This document shows, one piece after another, positions 20,105-29,348 of a stretch of 64,000 bases of DNA. How positions within the stretch are numbered: position 1 is the stretch's first letter; the number at the start of each line of letters is the position of its first letter. A program made the position numbers and the translations under genes. This stretch comes from an uncultured Pseudomonadales bacterium (GTDB taxonomy: Bacteria; Pseudomonadota; Gammaproteobacteria; Pseudomonadales; Porticoccaceae), in NCBI GenBank assembly GCA_943787675.1, contig CALSNK010000005.1:1-64000 (forward strand), written 5' to 3'. Under the pieces are notes generated by a model, which ran no database searches, had not been told where the DNA came from, and worked only from the letters and a program-made list of their open reading frames with translations.

Positions 20105-20983
20105 ATGCGCAAATTACTTAAAGAACCCCTAATACAATTCCTCTTGATTGCTCTAGTGTTGCTGGGCGGCGAGCGTATTATCAACGCCGACGACTATGCC
20201 AACGAGCAATACAATGTTTTGATCGATGATCAGGTGCTGCTGCAATTTATGCAGCTCCAGGCTAAAACGTTCAAACCTACCGAGGCCATGGCCGCACTAA
20301 AAGGTATGAGTGTCGAAGATCGCCAGCGCCTTACTGATGACTATGCCCGCAATGAGGTGTTATTTCGCGAAGCGATGGCACTCAACCTGAATAAAAACGA
20401 TCAAATTATTCGCCGTCGCCTTATTCAAAAAATGGATTATCTGGCTCAGGGTTTTTATGACGAAGCTCAGCCACTGACCGAAGATGATTTACGGGCCTAT
20501 TACGCAGAGCATAAGCAAGAGTATAAAAAGCCAGCCTCCGCCACCTTTACCCATGTGTTTATTTCCAGTGACAGCCGTGCGGTTGAAGAGGCCAAAGGGA
20601 TTGCCGATGCGTTACTCCAAACCTTAAATACAGAGCTAGTGCCCTTCGAAAATGCGCCCCGTTATGGAGAGCGTTTTCTCTATAACCGCAACTATGTTAA
20701 TCGCGATGACGATGAAATTGGCAGTCACTTTGGTGAGGCCTTTCAGCAGCAGATATTTGCATTTGAAATCTCTGACAGCTGGCAGGGGCCAGTGCAGTCC
20801 AACTATGGTTGGCATCTGGTCCTGCTAAAAAAGAATACTCCCGCCTATATTCCCGGGTTTGATGAAAGCAGCTCAGCGGTATTTGCGGATGCTCAGCGTG
20901 AGCAGCAGCGCCAGACTAAGCGTCAGGCGATCGATAAGTTGATGGCGAAATATAAGATCATCAACCAGGGTCAGCCAGAATAA
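20105..20983 (+). CDS. Membrane-anchored PpiC-type peptidyl-prolyl isomerase
   Basis: 292 aa. A short N-terminal membrane anchor (LIQFLLIALVLLGG, residues 9-22) is followed by a SurA/PrsA-like chaperone region and one parvulin domain ending in GPVQSNYGWHLVLLKKNTPA. Predicted periplasmic foldase. It ends in a TAATG overlap with the HupE gene, so the two are coupled; a likely client is the neighbouring exported DUF3604 protein or HupE. Confidence 0.85.
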   Translation: MRKLLKEPLIQFLLIALVLLGGERIINADDYANEQYNVLIDDQVLLQFMQLQAKTFKPTEAMAALKGMSVEDRQRLTDDYARNEVLFREAMALNLNKNDQIIRRRLIQKMDYLAQGFYDEAQPLTEDDLRAYYAEHKQEYKKPASATFTHVFISSDSRAVEEAKGIADALLQTLNTELVPFENAPRYGERFLYNRNYVNRDDDEIGSHFGEAFQQQIFAFEISDSWQGPVQSNYGWHLVLLKKNTPAYIPGFDESSSAVFADAQREQQRQTKRQAIDKLMAKYKIINQGQPE

Positions 20984-21996
20984 TGCGACCGATTTTTTTA
21001 CTGGCATCAGTGCTTTTAGGGTTGGCAGGGTTAATCGCCGGCCCCGTTGGGGCAGACGAGGCGCGCCCCGTTTATGTTGAGATTGTTGAGCAAAAAAGCA
21101 CTGAGTATTTACTGAAATGGAAAATCCCTCCGGTAATGCCTGGGGGGCAAGAGCCTGCTGTTGAACTCAATCATAGTAGCTGTAGCCTCGTTGGCGGCGG
21201 TATTAGCGGTCAACCTGCCGGTCTGGTAGGCAAGAAGTTCTATCGCTGTGCTCAGGCAAATCCAGTATTTTCCATCGATCTTATTTATCCGCGCAGTAAT
21301 CCAGCACTGACCTCATTGGTAGTATTTAAGCCACTTGTCGGGGATCCTGTTCAGGTTTTTTCTGGGCCAGAAAAAATCAGTATCGAACTGCCTCTGGCCT
21401 CATCTGCAGCTGATGTGGCCAAACAGTACACAGTGGCAGGTATCGAACATATTCTTGTGGGCACAGATCATCTGCTCTTTGTGCTCTGTCTGATCATGAT
21501 TGCGGGAAGCTTTAAACGCTTGCTGCTCACCGTTACCGGCTTCACGGTGGCCCATTCAATTACCCTGAGTCTTGCGACGCTAAATATCTTTCGCTTACCC
21601 ACTGAGCTGGTTGAGCTTTTAATTGCCCTGAGTATTTTGCTATTAGCCGTGGAAATTATTAAGCATCGACATGGGGGTGAGAAAGACAGCTTTACCTGGC
21701 GCTATCCGGTGAGTGCCTCAGCAGTATTTGGTTTGCTCCATGGGTTTGGTTTTGCGGTGGTATTGCAGGAGCTTGGCTTGCCAGCCTCAATGAAGATACA
21801 GGCACTGTTATTTTTTAATATTGGCGTTGAGTTAGGCCAGTTGGCCTTTATTGTTGGCGTTTTGGCCCTGGTGATGGTGGCGACCAAAGTGACAGTTATC
21901 AGCAAGCATCAATCGAGACTTGCTGATATTGCGGTCTATGCTATTGGTACTTGCAGCGCCTATTGGCTGTTCGAGCGCAGTGCATTTCTTATCTAG
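20983..21996 (+). CDS. HupE/UreJ family membrane protein
   Basis: 337 aa. Signal peptide, then a periplasmic domain of about 120 residues with a Cys pair (SCSLVGGG...FYRCAQ), then a C-terminal block of about six membrane segments opening with GIEHILVGTDHLLFVLCLI. The HILxGxDHLLF motif and the later HGFGFA are typical of HupE/UreJ proteins, some of which transport nickel or cobalt. No hydrogenase or urease genes are nearby, so the metal and role are open. Confidence 0.85.
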   Translation: MRPIFLLASVLLGLAGLIAGPVGADEARPVYVEIVEQKSTEYLLKWKIPPVMPGGQEPAVELNHSSCSLVGGGISGQPAGLVGKKFYRCAQANPVFSIDLIYPRSNPALTSLVVFKPLVGDPVQVFSGPEKISIELPLASSAADVAKQYTVAGIEHILVGTDHLLFVLCLIMIAGSFKRLLLTVTGFTVAHSITLSLATLNIFRLPTELVELLIALSILLLAVEIIKHRHGGEKDSFTWRYPVSASAVFGLLHGFGFAVVLQELGLPASMKIQALLFFNIGVELGQLAFIVGVLALVMVATKVTVISKHQSRLADIAVYAIGTCSAYWLFERSAFLI

Positions 21997-22016
21997 AAAA
22001 CGCTCTTTAGAAAACA

Positions 22017-22820
22017 CTATTTTATATGATTGAGGTGCTTACTAAGTACTTTCAGTGAAGGCTTAAATAGTTTGGGTGTGCAAGCCAGAATATGACCCGT
22101 ATCCATAAATCTCTCGCCACCTTGAAAATCACTGACCATACCGCCAGCTTCGCGAACGATCAGTACGCCAGCAGCAATATCCCAAGGCTTTAAAGACATT
22201 TCCCAGAACATATCCATGCGGCCAGCGGCTACATAGGCCAGATCTAGCGAGGCCACGCCCATACGACGAATGCCTGAAGAGTTATTGGCAAATTCATGCA
22301 TGCAGGCCAGGTAGCTATCCATCTCATTAAAAGAGGGTGCGCTAAAGGGAATACCCGTCGCGTAAAGGGCGCCAGCTTCGCCGGCACGGCCAGAGACTCG
22401 AATACGGCGGCCATTTAATTTGGCTCCGCCACCACGACTGGCGGTAAACTCTTCATTTTTGAATGGCTCAAGAATCACTGCGTGCTCTAATCGGCCCTTA
22501 ACACGACAGGCGATAGAGATGGCAACATGGGGAATACCGCGAACAAAATTAGTGGTGCCATCCAATGGGTCAATAATCCATTCAACGTCACTTTCAAGAT
22601 TACCGCTGACGCCGCTTTCCTCACCGAGAAAACGATGGTCTGGGTAAGCTTTCTTTATATTGTAGATAATGGTTTCTTCTGAGCGGCGATCTACTTCAGT
22701 GACAAAGTCATGGGCTCCCTTTTCATCAACCTTTACTAAATCGAGGTTATCGGCAGATTTAACAATCATTTCGCCTGCCTGACGGGCAGCGCGAAGGGCA
22801 ATATTAACCATAGGTTGCAT
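22017..22820 (-). CDS. suhB: Inositol monophosphatase SuhB
   Basis: 267 aa, normal length. Mg-dependent phosphatase fold with the metal motifs LGEESG and IIDPLDGTTNFVRGIPH, and KPWDIAAGVLIVREAGG near the C-terminus. In E. coli SuhB also joins the rRNA antitermination complex. Divergent from trmJ, as in E. coli. Confidence 0.95.
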   Translation of the reverse strand: MQPMVNIALRAARQAGEMIVKSADNLDLVKVDEKGAHDFVTEVDRRSEETIIYNIKKAYPDHRFLGEESGVSGNLESDVEWIIDPLDGTTNFVRGIPHVAISIACRVKGRLEHAVILEPFKNEEFTASRGGGAKLNGRRIRVSGRAGEAGALYATGIPFSAPSFNEMDSYLACMHEFANNSSGIRRMGVASLDLAYVAAGRMDMFWEMSLKPWDIAAGVLIVREAGGMVSDFQGGERFMDTGHILACTPKLFKPSLKVLSKHLNHIK

Positions 22821-22948
22821 AGGGCGGTTTCCAAGTGACTTTAAAGAGCGGCGAGCATTGTAACAGAACTACTGTGCCAGAGAAGCCTGATTCTGCTACA
22901 CTCGCGCCCAATTTTTAGGCCATAGCATTAATTTAAAAGGGGCTCTGT

Positions 22949-23695
22949 GTGACTACCGCTGAACGTCAGGCAAAAATTCGAATAGTACTCGTCAATACCA
23001 CCCATCCGGGCAATATTGGCGGTGCTGCGCGGGCCATGAAAAATATGGGTCTCGCGGAGCTCTATCTGGTTCAACCCCGGGAATATCCAGCCCCAAGAGC
23101 TGTTTGGCGTGCGGCCGGTGCTAGAGATGTATTGACCAACGCCAAGATTGTCGAGTCTGTTGATGACGCTATCGCGGGCTGCGGCCTAGTAGTAGGTACC
23201 AGCGCTCGGGAACGCAGAATTCCCTGGCCGCTGATTAATCCCCGTGAATGCGGTGCTCGAATCTGGCAAGAATCAGAGACCCATGATGTGGCATTGCTGT
23301 TTGGTCGTGAAGATCGCGGCCTGACCAATGATGAGCTGCAAAAATGTAACTACCATGTACATATCCCCTCAAATCCGGAATACAGCTCGCTGAATCTGGC
23401 CACGGCGGTGCAGGTGCTAGCCTACGAAATTCGTATGGCGAGTCTGTCCGACGAAGAGGGCAACCTGCCGTCCCTGGCAGAATGGGATCAGCCCCCGGTT
23501 ACCGCGGATGACCTCGAGTACTTTCATGAGCATCTGGCCAAGACCATGGAAGAAATTGGCTTTTATGACCCCGAAAACCCCAAGCAGCTTTTAACCCGTA
23601 TGCGCAGGCTATTTAACCGCACGCGCATGGATCAAATGGAAGTTTCCATACTCCGTGGTCTCTTGACTCGGGTTCAGCGTATTATCAACAAATAA
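22949..23695 (+). CDS. trmJ: tRNA (cytidine/uridine-2'-O-)-methyltransferase TrmJ
   Basis: SPOUT methyltransferase acting on tRNA position 32. 248 aa. VNTTHPGNIGGAARAMKNMG, LFGREDRGLTNDELQ and YSSLNLATAVQVLAYE are the three SPOUT motifs forming the trefoil knot and SAM site. It precedes iscR, the standard gammaproteobacterial order. Confidence 0.95.
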   Translation: MTTAERQAKIRIVLVNTTHPGNIGGAARAMKNMGLAELYLVQPREYPAPRAVWRAAGARDVLTNAKIVESVDDAIAGCGLVVGTSARERRIPWPLINPRECGARIWQESETHDVALLFGREDRGLTNDELQKCNYHVHIPSNPEYSSLNLATAVQVLAYEIRMASLSDEEGNLPSLAEWDQPPVTADDLEYFHEHLAKTMEEIGFYDPENPKQLLTRMRRLFNRTRMDQMEVSILRGLLTRVQRIINK

Positions 23696-23716
23696 CCTAT
23701 CAATTTGATCAGGTAT

Positions 23717-23749
23717 TTAGTTGACTGAAATACTCGGGTATTACATAAT
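23717..23749 (+). promoter_or_regulatory. iscR promoter with type 1 IscR site
   Basis: TTGACT (23721-23726) and CATAAT (23744-23749) are separated by 17 bp, a strong sigma-70 promoter. The overlapping 25-bp window 23717-23741 agrees at 23 of 25 positions with the E. coli type 1 IscR site as I remember it (ATASYYGACTRWWWYAGTCRRSTAT). Expected effect: holo-IscR represses the isc operon when clusters are plentiful. Confidence 0.82.
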
Positions 23750-23789
23750 TCCCACCCTAAACGGGAAGACAACTCACCGGATAATAGAT

Positions 23790-24266
23790 ATGCGCTTAAC
23801 AACTCGAGGCCGCTACGCAGTAACAGCAATGCTCGACGTGACGCTGCACGCTCAGGACAAGCCAATTTCATTGGCGGGTATTTCTGAGCGTCAATCTATT
23901 TCCCTGTCATACCTTGAGCAGTTATTTTCTGGTTTACGTCAGGCTGGCTTAGTGTCTAGCGTGCGTGGCCCAGGCGGTGGTTACCTGTTGGGGCGCAGGA
24001 GTGACGGTATATTTGTTGCTGAGATTATCGACGCAGTCAATGAGTCCTTAGATACGACTAGCTGTCAGGGTAAAGGCGACTGTCAGGGTGGCGAGATCTG
24101 TTTGACCCACACATTGTGGAGCGATCTTAGTAAAGAAATTCACGGATTTCTAAATGGTATCAGTCTCGCTGATCTAGTCGCGAAACGAAACGTACAACAT
24201 ATAGCCCAGCGGCAGATTGAGCAGCTGTTGGTTATAGATGACAACATGCAGGCTGGCGCCTGCTGA
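23790..24266 (+). CDS. iscR: Fe-S cluster regulator IscR
   Basis: 158 aa from the ATG at 23790, the conserved [16 protein letters not shown] start; an upstream in-frame TTG at 23721 lies inside the promoter and is ignored. Rrf2-family winged helix with three cluster Cys residues in [17 protein letters not shown]. Senses [2Fe-2S] and represses its own operon. Confidence 0.97.
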   Translation: MRLTTRGRYAVTAMLDVTLHAQDKPISLAGISERQSISLSYLEQLFSGLRQAGLVSSVRGPGGGYLLGRRSDGIFVAEIIDAVNESLDTTSCQGKGDCQGGEICLTHTLWSDLSKEIHGFLNGISLADLVAKRNVQHIAQRQIEQLLVIDDNMQAGAC

Positions 24267-24280
24267 ATTTGGAGTAATTA

Positions 24281-25495
24281 ATGAACCTTCCCATTTATCT
24301 GGATTACGCTTCCACAACACCGGTAGACCCGATTGTTGCAGATAAAATGATGCAATTTTTGACCCCAACCGGTCAATTTGGCAATCCCGCGTCGCGATCA
24401 CATGTATTCGGCTGGCAGGCAGAAGCTGCCGTTGAAGATGCGCGAACTGATGTCGCTACCTTAATTGGTGCTGATCCTCGCGAAATCGTTTGGACAAGTG
24501 GCGCTACAGAGGCCAACAACCTTGCAATTAAAGGCTGTGCGCACTTTAACCAGCGCAAGGGCAAGCATGTTATTACCTCGAGAATCGAGCACAAAGCCGT
24601 GCTGGATACTACTCGCCAGCTAGAGCGCGAAGGCTGGGAAGTCACTTACCTTGACCCAGATTCCAACGGCCTGATTCAGCCACAGATGGTTGCCGACGCG
24701 ATTCGCGAAGACACCACTGTTGTTTCAATCATGCATGTGAACAACGAGCTGGGAACACTGAACGACATTGCTGCGATTGGCAAAATCTGCCGCGAGCGCA
24801 AAGTTTTCTTCCATGTGGATGCGGCCCAGAGCGCCGGCAAGACCCCCATTGATGTCGAAGCCATGTATGTGGATATGATGTCATTCTCGGCCCACAAAAT
24901 TTATGGCCCCAAAGGCATAGGTGCACTCTATGTGCGTCGCAAGCCTCGCGTCCGTATCGAAGCACAGATGCACGGCGGCGGTCATGAGCGCGGCATGCGT
25001 TCTGGCACATTACCGACGCACCAGATTGTTGGCATGGGCGAAGCCTTTAAATTGGGCTTTAAAAACCTCGCCGAAGAGTCTGCGCGTATCGACGCACTTC
25101 GCACTCAGCTGTGGGAAGGCGTCTCCGACATGGAAGAGGTTTACCTGAATGGTTCTGAAGACCAGCATGTTCCAGGTATCGTCAATATTAGTTTTGCCTT
25201 TGTCGAGGGTGAGTCACTGATTATGGCCCTGCGTGATCTGGCCGTATCCTCAGGTTCAGCCTGTACCTCAGCTAGCCTTGAGCCGTCCTATGTACTGCGT
25301 GCTCTGGGTCTGAATGACGAGATGGCCCACAGTTCAATCCGTTTTAGTATTGGTCGCTATACCAGCGAGCAAGATATAAAAGATGCCATTGGTAAGGTTC
25401 GTCACGCAGTTGAAAAACTACGTGAACTGTCGCCACTATGGGACATGTTCCAAGATGGCGTCGACCTGAGTACCGTAGAGTGGGCAGCGCACTAA
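24281..25495 (+). CDS. iscS: Cysteine desulfurase IscS
   Basis: 404-aa PLP enzyme that releases sulfur from cysteine for Fe-S clusters and tRNA thiolation. The PLP Lys is in [14 protein letters not shown] and the persulfide Cys in [20 protein letters not shown]. In a genome that makes selenoproteins it may also help deliver selenium, which is an inference. Ribosome site GGAG lies 10 bases upstream. Confidence 0.98.
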   Translation: MNLPIYLDYASTTPVDPIVADKMMQFLTPTGQFGNPASRSHVFGWQAEAAVEDARTDVATLIGADPREIVWTSGATEANNLAIKGCAHFNQRKGKHVITSRIEHKAVLDTTRQLEREGWEVTYLDPDSNGLIQPQMVADAIREDTTVVSIMHVNNELGTLNDIAAIGKICRERKVFFHVDAAQSAGKTPIDVEAMYVDMMSFSAHKIYGPKGIGALYVRRKPRVRIEAQMHGGGHERGMRSGTLPTHQIVGMGEAFKLGFKNLAEESARIDALRTQLWEGVSDMEEVYLNGSEDQHVPGIVNISFAFVEGESLIMALRDLAVSSGSACTSASLEPSYVLRALGLNDEMAHSSIRFSIGRYTSEQDIKDAIGKVRHAVEKLRELSPLWDMFQDGVDLSTVEWAAH

Positions 25496-25535
25496 GCGTT
25501 GCTTTTAAAGTTTAAGATAATTAGGAGTCATCAAC

Positions 25536-25919
25536 ATGGCTTACAGCGAAAAAGTTATTGATCATTACGAAAATCCACGCAACGTTGGCAAGCTAGACGA
25601 CAGTTCAAAATTTGTCGGTACTGGCATGGTCGGCGCGCCGGCCTGTGGCGACGTTATGCGTCTTCAGATACAGGTTAACGATCAAGGCATCATTGAAGAT
25701 GCTAAGTTTAAAACCTACGGCTGTGGTTCGGCGATTGCCTCAAGCTCATTATTAACCGAATGGGTTAAGGGTCAGCACATTGATGCTGCTGCACAGATTA
25801 AAAATACCGAGATTGCTGAAGAGCTGGCCCTACCGCCAGTAAAAATTCACTGCTCAGTACTGGCCGAAGACGCCATTAAAGCTGCAGTGCGTGACGTTAG
25901 AGAAAAGCAGGGCAAATAA
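25536..25919 (+). CDS. iscU: Fe-S scaffold IscU
   Basis: 127 aa. The three cluster Cys are in GAPACGDV, YGCGSAIASSS and KIHCSVLAED, with the HscA recognition motif LPPVK just before the last. Builds [2Fe-2S] clusters with IscS. Ribosome site TAGGAGT. Confidence 0.98.
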   Translation: MAYSEKVIDHYENPRNVGKLDDSSKFVGTGMVGAPACGDVMRLQIQVNDQGIIEDAKFKTYGCGSAIASSSLLTEWVKGQHIDAAAQIKNTEIAEELALPPVKIHCSVLAEDAIKAAVRDVREKQGK

Positions 25920-25922
25920 ATA

Positions 25923-26246
25923 ATGGCTATCACCATGACCCCGGCTGCCGAGCAGCATGTTGTTAAGCATCTTGAACACCGCGCCAAAGGCGTGGGTATC
26001 CGTTTGGGTGTGCGCACCACGGGCTGCTCTGGCCTTTCTTATGTGCTGGAGTTTGTTGATGATGCGGCCACCGAAGATAAAGTGTTTCACTGTGGTGACA
26101 TAAAGCTGATTATTGACCCAAAAAGTTTGCTGTACCTCGACGGTACCGAGCTAGACTACGTCAAAGAAGGGTTAAACGAAGGGTTCGAGTTTAAGAACCC
26201 CAATGTTAAAGATGAATGTGGTTGCGGCGAAAGCTTCCACGTTTAA
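25923..26246 (+). CDS. iscA: Fe-S carrier IscA
   Basis: 107-aa A-type carrier with the three Cys in [12 protein letters not shown] and [11 protein letters not shown]. Transfers clusters from the scaffold to target proteins. Three bases separate it from iscU, so translation is coupled. Confidence 0.98.
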   Translation: MAITMTPAAEQHVVKHLEHRAKGVGIRLGVRTTGCSGLSYVLEFVDDAATEDKVFHCGDIKLIIDPKSLLYLDGTELDYVKEGLNEGFEFKNPNVKDECGCGESFHV

Positions 26247-26283
26247 TCGCTCTGGCGCAGGCACTAGACAGGTTGATGACCCA

Positions 26284-26814
26284 GTGAAACTTTCCAGTGA
26301 TTTCTTCGAGATTTTCTCTATTCCTGTTGCCTGGCAGGTAGAGCGAAGCCATCTTGATGCCATGTATCGCAAGCTACAGCAAGAATTTCATCCCGATCGC
26401 TATGCCAGCAAAGGTGCTGTTGAAAAACGCCTTGCTGTGCAGACCGCGTCGTTGATCAATCAAGCCTACGACACCCTAAAATCGCCGTTAAAGCGCGCCC
26501 AATACCTGCTGGAACTCAAGCAGATTGATGCGAGCCAGGACAGTCACATCACCAGTGACGGTGCCTTTTTAATGCAGCAGATAGAGTTGCGGGAAGCACT
26601 TTCTGAGGCACCTGATGCCGCGGACCCCTTTGCTGCGTTGGATGGCTTGCGCAGCGGCGTTGAATCCGCCTATAGCCAACAGCAGATGGATTTTCAGGCA
26701 GAGTATCAGTGCGACAACTATGATGACGCCCTTAATAGCGTCGCCAAAATGCAATTTTCAGCCAAGCTGCTCTACGAAATAGAACAGCTTGAAGCCGATT
26801 TAGAGGACCAATAA
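26284..26814 (+). CDS. hscB: Co-chaperone HscB
   Basis: 176 aa from GTG 26284, chosen because KLSSDFFEIFSIPVAW matches the family's N-terminus; 27 residues of open frame upstream overlap iscA and are not conserved. J-domain with HPD in EFHPDRYAS and a C-terminal IscU-binding helix bundle. Stimulates HscA. Confidence 0.95.
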   Translation: MKLSSDFFEIFSIPVAWQVERSHLDAMYRKLQQEFHPDRYASKGAVEKRLAVQTASLINQAYDTLKSPLKRAQYLLELKQIDASQDSHITSDGAFLMQQIELREALSEAPDAADPFAALDGLRSGVESAYSQQQMDFQAEYQCDNYDDALNSVAKMQFSAKLLYEIEQLEADLEDQ

Positions 26815-26817
26815 CCA

Positions 26818-28722
26818 GTGGCATTACTGCAAATCTCAGAGCCGGGTCATTCACCCCAGCCCCATCAGCGCAAGCACGCGGTGGGTATAGATCTTGGCAC
26901 CACCAACTCTTTAGTGGCTACCGTGCGCAGCGGTATGGCTGAAGTGCTGACCGATGAGCAGGGCAGAGAGCTATTGCCCTCAGTCGCCCATTACACCGCC
27001 GATGGCGTTAGCTGTGTGGGTTACGAAGCCGCCGAACATAATGTCAGTGATCCGCTCAACACGCTGGCCTCGGTTAAGCGTTTAATGGGTCGGGGCCTGG
27101 CCGATGTAAAAACCTTTGGTGACCAACTGCCCTACGAATTTGCGGCAGATGATGGCGGCATGCCAAAAATCAAAACCGTTGCCGGTCTGGTTAGCCCAAT
27201 TCAGGTCTCTGCAGAAATACTCCGCAAGCTGGCCGGTCGCGCCGAGATTTCCTTTGGCAGTATGCTCGATGGTGCAGTGATCACCGTGCCCGCCTATTTT
27301 GATGATGCCCAGCGTCAAGCCACTAAAGATGCGGCCACATTGGCGGGTATTAAAGTATTGAGACTCTTAAATGAGCCCACCGCGGCGGCGATTGCCTATG
27401 GTCTCGATCAGGCTGAAGCAGAGGTTCAAGACGGGGCGGAAGCGACGTCCCAAGAACGTGTTATCGCCATTTATGATCTGGGTGGCGGTACCTTTGATAT
27501 CAGTATTTTACGGCTCTCCAAAGGCGTGTTTGAAGTGCTGGCCACTGGCGGAGATTCGGCTCTTGGTGGGGATGACTTTGATCATGCCATTGCCAACTGG
27601 CTCCGAGTTCAGGTGGGTATGGATGAAGACCTAAACCCCATTGAACAGCGCATATTATTAGAGACGGCTAAATCAGCCAAAGAAGAGCTCACCGACTCCG
27701 AGCACGTTGAGCTAGAAATTCTCGACTGGAAAGGCACCTTAACGCGAACGTTAATGCACAGTCTGATTGATGGATTAATTGATAAAACCCTACGTGCATG
27801 TAAGCGCTCACTTCGCGATGCAGGGTTAGAAACGCTCGATATTAGCAATGTTATTCTCGTAGGCGGTTCCACTAGAACCCCACGTGTGGGTGAAAAAGTG
27901 GCCGAGTTATTTGGCCGGCAGCCACTGTGCAGTCTGGACCCAGACAAGGTGGTTGCCATGGGTGCTGCGCTGCAAGCCGAAGTGCTGGTGGGCAATAAAT
28001 CTGGCGACGATATGCTGTTGTTAGATGTGATTCCCCTGTCACTGGGTATAGAAACCATGGGCGGTCTGATTGAAAAGATCATCCATAGAAACACCACCAT
28101 TCCAGTGGCCAAGGCCCAGGAATTTACCACCTTTAAAGATGGCCAAACGGCCATGGCTATTCATATTTTGCAGGGTGAGCGTGAGCTTGCTAGCGATTGC
28201 CGTTCACTGTCGCGGTTTGAGTTGCGCGGTATTCCTCCCATGGTGGCGGGAGCAGCTAAAATCCGCGTTGCCTATCAGGTGGATGCCGATGGACTGCTCA
28301 GTGTGTCTGCCCGTGAATTAACCAGTAATGTTGAAGCCAGAATCGAAGTAAGGCCTTCCTATGGTATTGGCGAGGAAGAAATTACCAGTATGTTGCAGGA
28401 TTCCTTCAGCCATGCCCGCGATGATATGCAGGCGCGTGCACTGAGAGAACAGCAGGTGGAAGCCGATCGCATGATCGAGGACCTACTGGCTGCTATCTAT
28501 AAGGATGGAGATGCTCTATTGAGTGACGATGAGCGCCGCTGTCTAAAAGTAGCGATTCAGGAATTACGCGAGGTGCGCGAAAGCACCATAGAACACCGTG
28601 TATTGGCTCGACAGATTGAATCTGTGGCCAAAGCTAGCGAAGAATTTGCCGCCCGACGTATGGATGCCAGTATTAAAAGTGCACTGGCTGGCCATAGTCT
28701 GGATGAAATCGATAAAGGATAA
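26818..28722 (+). CDS. hscA: Hsp70-type chaperone HscA
   Basis: 634 aa, slightly longer than E. coli HscA. GTG start three bases after hscB. ATPase motifs [26 protein letters not shown] and [14 protein letters not shown] are intact. Works with HscB to release clusters from IscU by binding LPPVK. Confidence 0.97.
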   Translation: MALLQISEPGHSPQPHQRKHAVGIDLGTTNSLVATVRSGMAEVLTDEQGRELLPSVAHYTADGVSCVGYEAAEHNVSDPLNTLASVKRLMGRGLADVKTFGDQLPYEFAADDGGMPKIKTVAGLVSPIQVSAEILRKLAGRAEISFGSMLDGAVITVPAYFDDAQRQATKDAATLAGIKVLRLLNEPTAAAIAYGLDQAEAEVQDGAEATSQERVIAIYDLGGGTFDISILRLSKGVFEVLATGGDSALGGDDFDHAIANWLRVQVGMDEDLNPIEQRILLETAKSAKEELTDSEHVELEILDWKGTLTRTLMHSLIDGLIDKTLRACKRSLRDAGLETLDISNVILVGGSTRTPRVGEKVAELFGRQPLCSLDPDKVVAMGAALQAEVLVGNKSGDDMLLLDVIPLSLGIETMGGLIEKIIHRNTTIPVAKAQEFTTFKDGQTAMAIHILQGERELASDCRSLSRFELRGIPPMVAGAAKIRVAYQVDADGLLSVSARELTSNVEARIEVRPSYGIGEEEITSMLQDSFSHARDDMQARALREQQVEADRMIEDLLAAIYKDGDALLSDDERRCLKVAIQELREVRESTIEHRVLARQIESVAKASEEFAARRMDASIKSALAGHSLDEIDKG

Positions 28723-28729
28723 GAGAAGC

Positions 28730-29068
28730 ATGCCGAAAATAGTATTTTTACCCCATCACGAGATTTGCCCCGAAGGTGCTGTTGTTGAAGCCAAACCGGG
28801 GGAAAGCATCTGTGACGCAGCTCTGCGCAATGGTCTGGACATTGAGCATGCCTGCGAAATGTCTTGCGCCTGCACCACCTGCCATGTACATGTTCGAGAG
28901 GGATTTGCTGATCTGCCCATAGCAGACGAGTTGGAAGAAGATTTTCTCGATAAAGCCTGGGGTGTTGACCCAGACTCACGCCTTAGCTGTCAGGTAATAA
29001 TGGATGATAAGGACCTGGTGGTAGAGATACCCAAATACACCATTAATATGGTTTCTGAGCGTCATTAA
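28730..29068 (+). CDS. fdx: [2Fe-2S] ferredoxin, isc type
   Basis: 112 aa from ATG 28730 (ribosome site AAGAGAAG); longer forms would overlap hscA. Adrenodoxin-like ferredoxin with cluster Cys in CEMSCACTTCHVHV and RLSCQVIM. Supplies electrons for cluster assembly. Confidence 0.97.
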   Translation: MPKIVFLPHHEICPEGAVVEAKPGESICDAALRNGLDIEHACEMSCACTTCHVHVREGFADLPIADELEEDFLDKAWGVDPDSRLSCQVIMDDKDLVVEIPKYTINMVSERH

Positions 29069-29110
29069 ATATGCCCCCAAACGAAAGGGCAGCCAGCGGA
29101 GTAATGGACT

Positions 29111-29308
29111 ATGATTAAGTGGACCGATATTAACGAAATAGCGATAGAGCTGACGGACAATCATGCAGATGTTGACCCTCAGTACGTTAATTTTGTAGAC
29201 CTGAGAAAATGGGTTCTAGAAATCGAAGATTTCTCCGACGATCCTGATCGTTGTGGTGAGAAGATTTTAGAGGCCATTCAGATGGCTTGGATTGAGGAGC
29301 AGGATTAG
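29111..29308 (+). CDS. iscX: IscX (YfhJ)
   Basis: 65-aa acidic protein with KWTDINEIAIELTDNHADVDP and the DDPDRCGEKILEAIQMAW ending, both diagnostic. Binds IscS and modulates cluster assembly with iron. Last gene of the operon. Confidence 0.96.
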   Translation: MIKWTDINEIAIELTDNHADVDPQYVNFVDLRKWVLEIEDFSDDPDRCGEKILEAIQMAWIEEQD

Positions 29309-29348
29309 CCCAATCCCTTAAACAAAAAAGGATTTTAGTAGGCAAAGG

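Noticed and set aside
20983-21996. Hydrogenase or urease accessory locus because of the HupE/UreJ domain
   Set aside because: No hydrogenase or urease structural or maturation genes are in the window; the protein has an extra periplasmic domain found in other contexts.
24729-25010. Long antisense frames inside iscS, hscA and similar genes
   Set aside because: They lie opposite highly conserved genes, have no ribosome site and show skewed composition typical of shadow frames.
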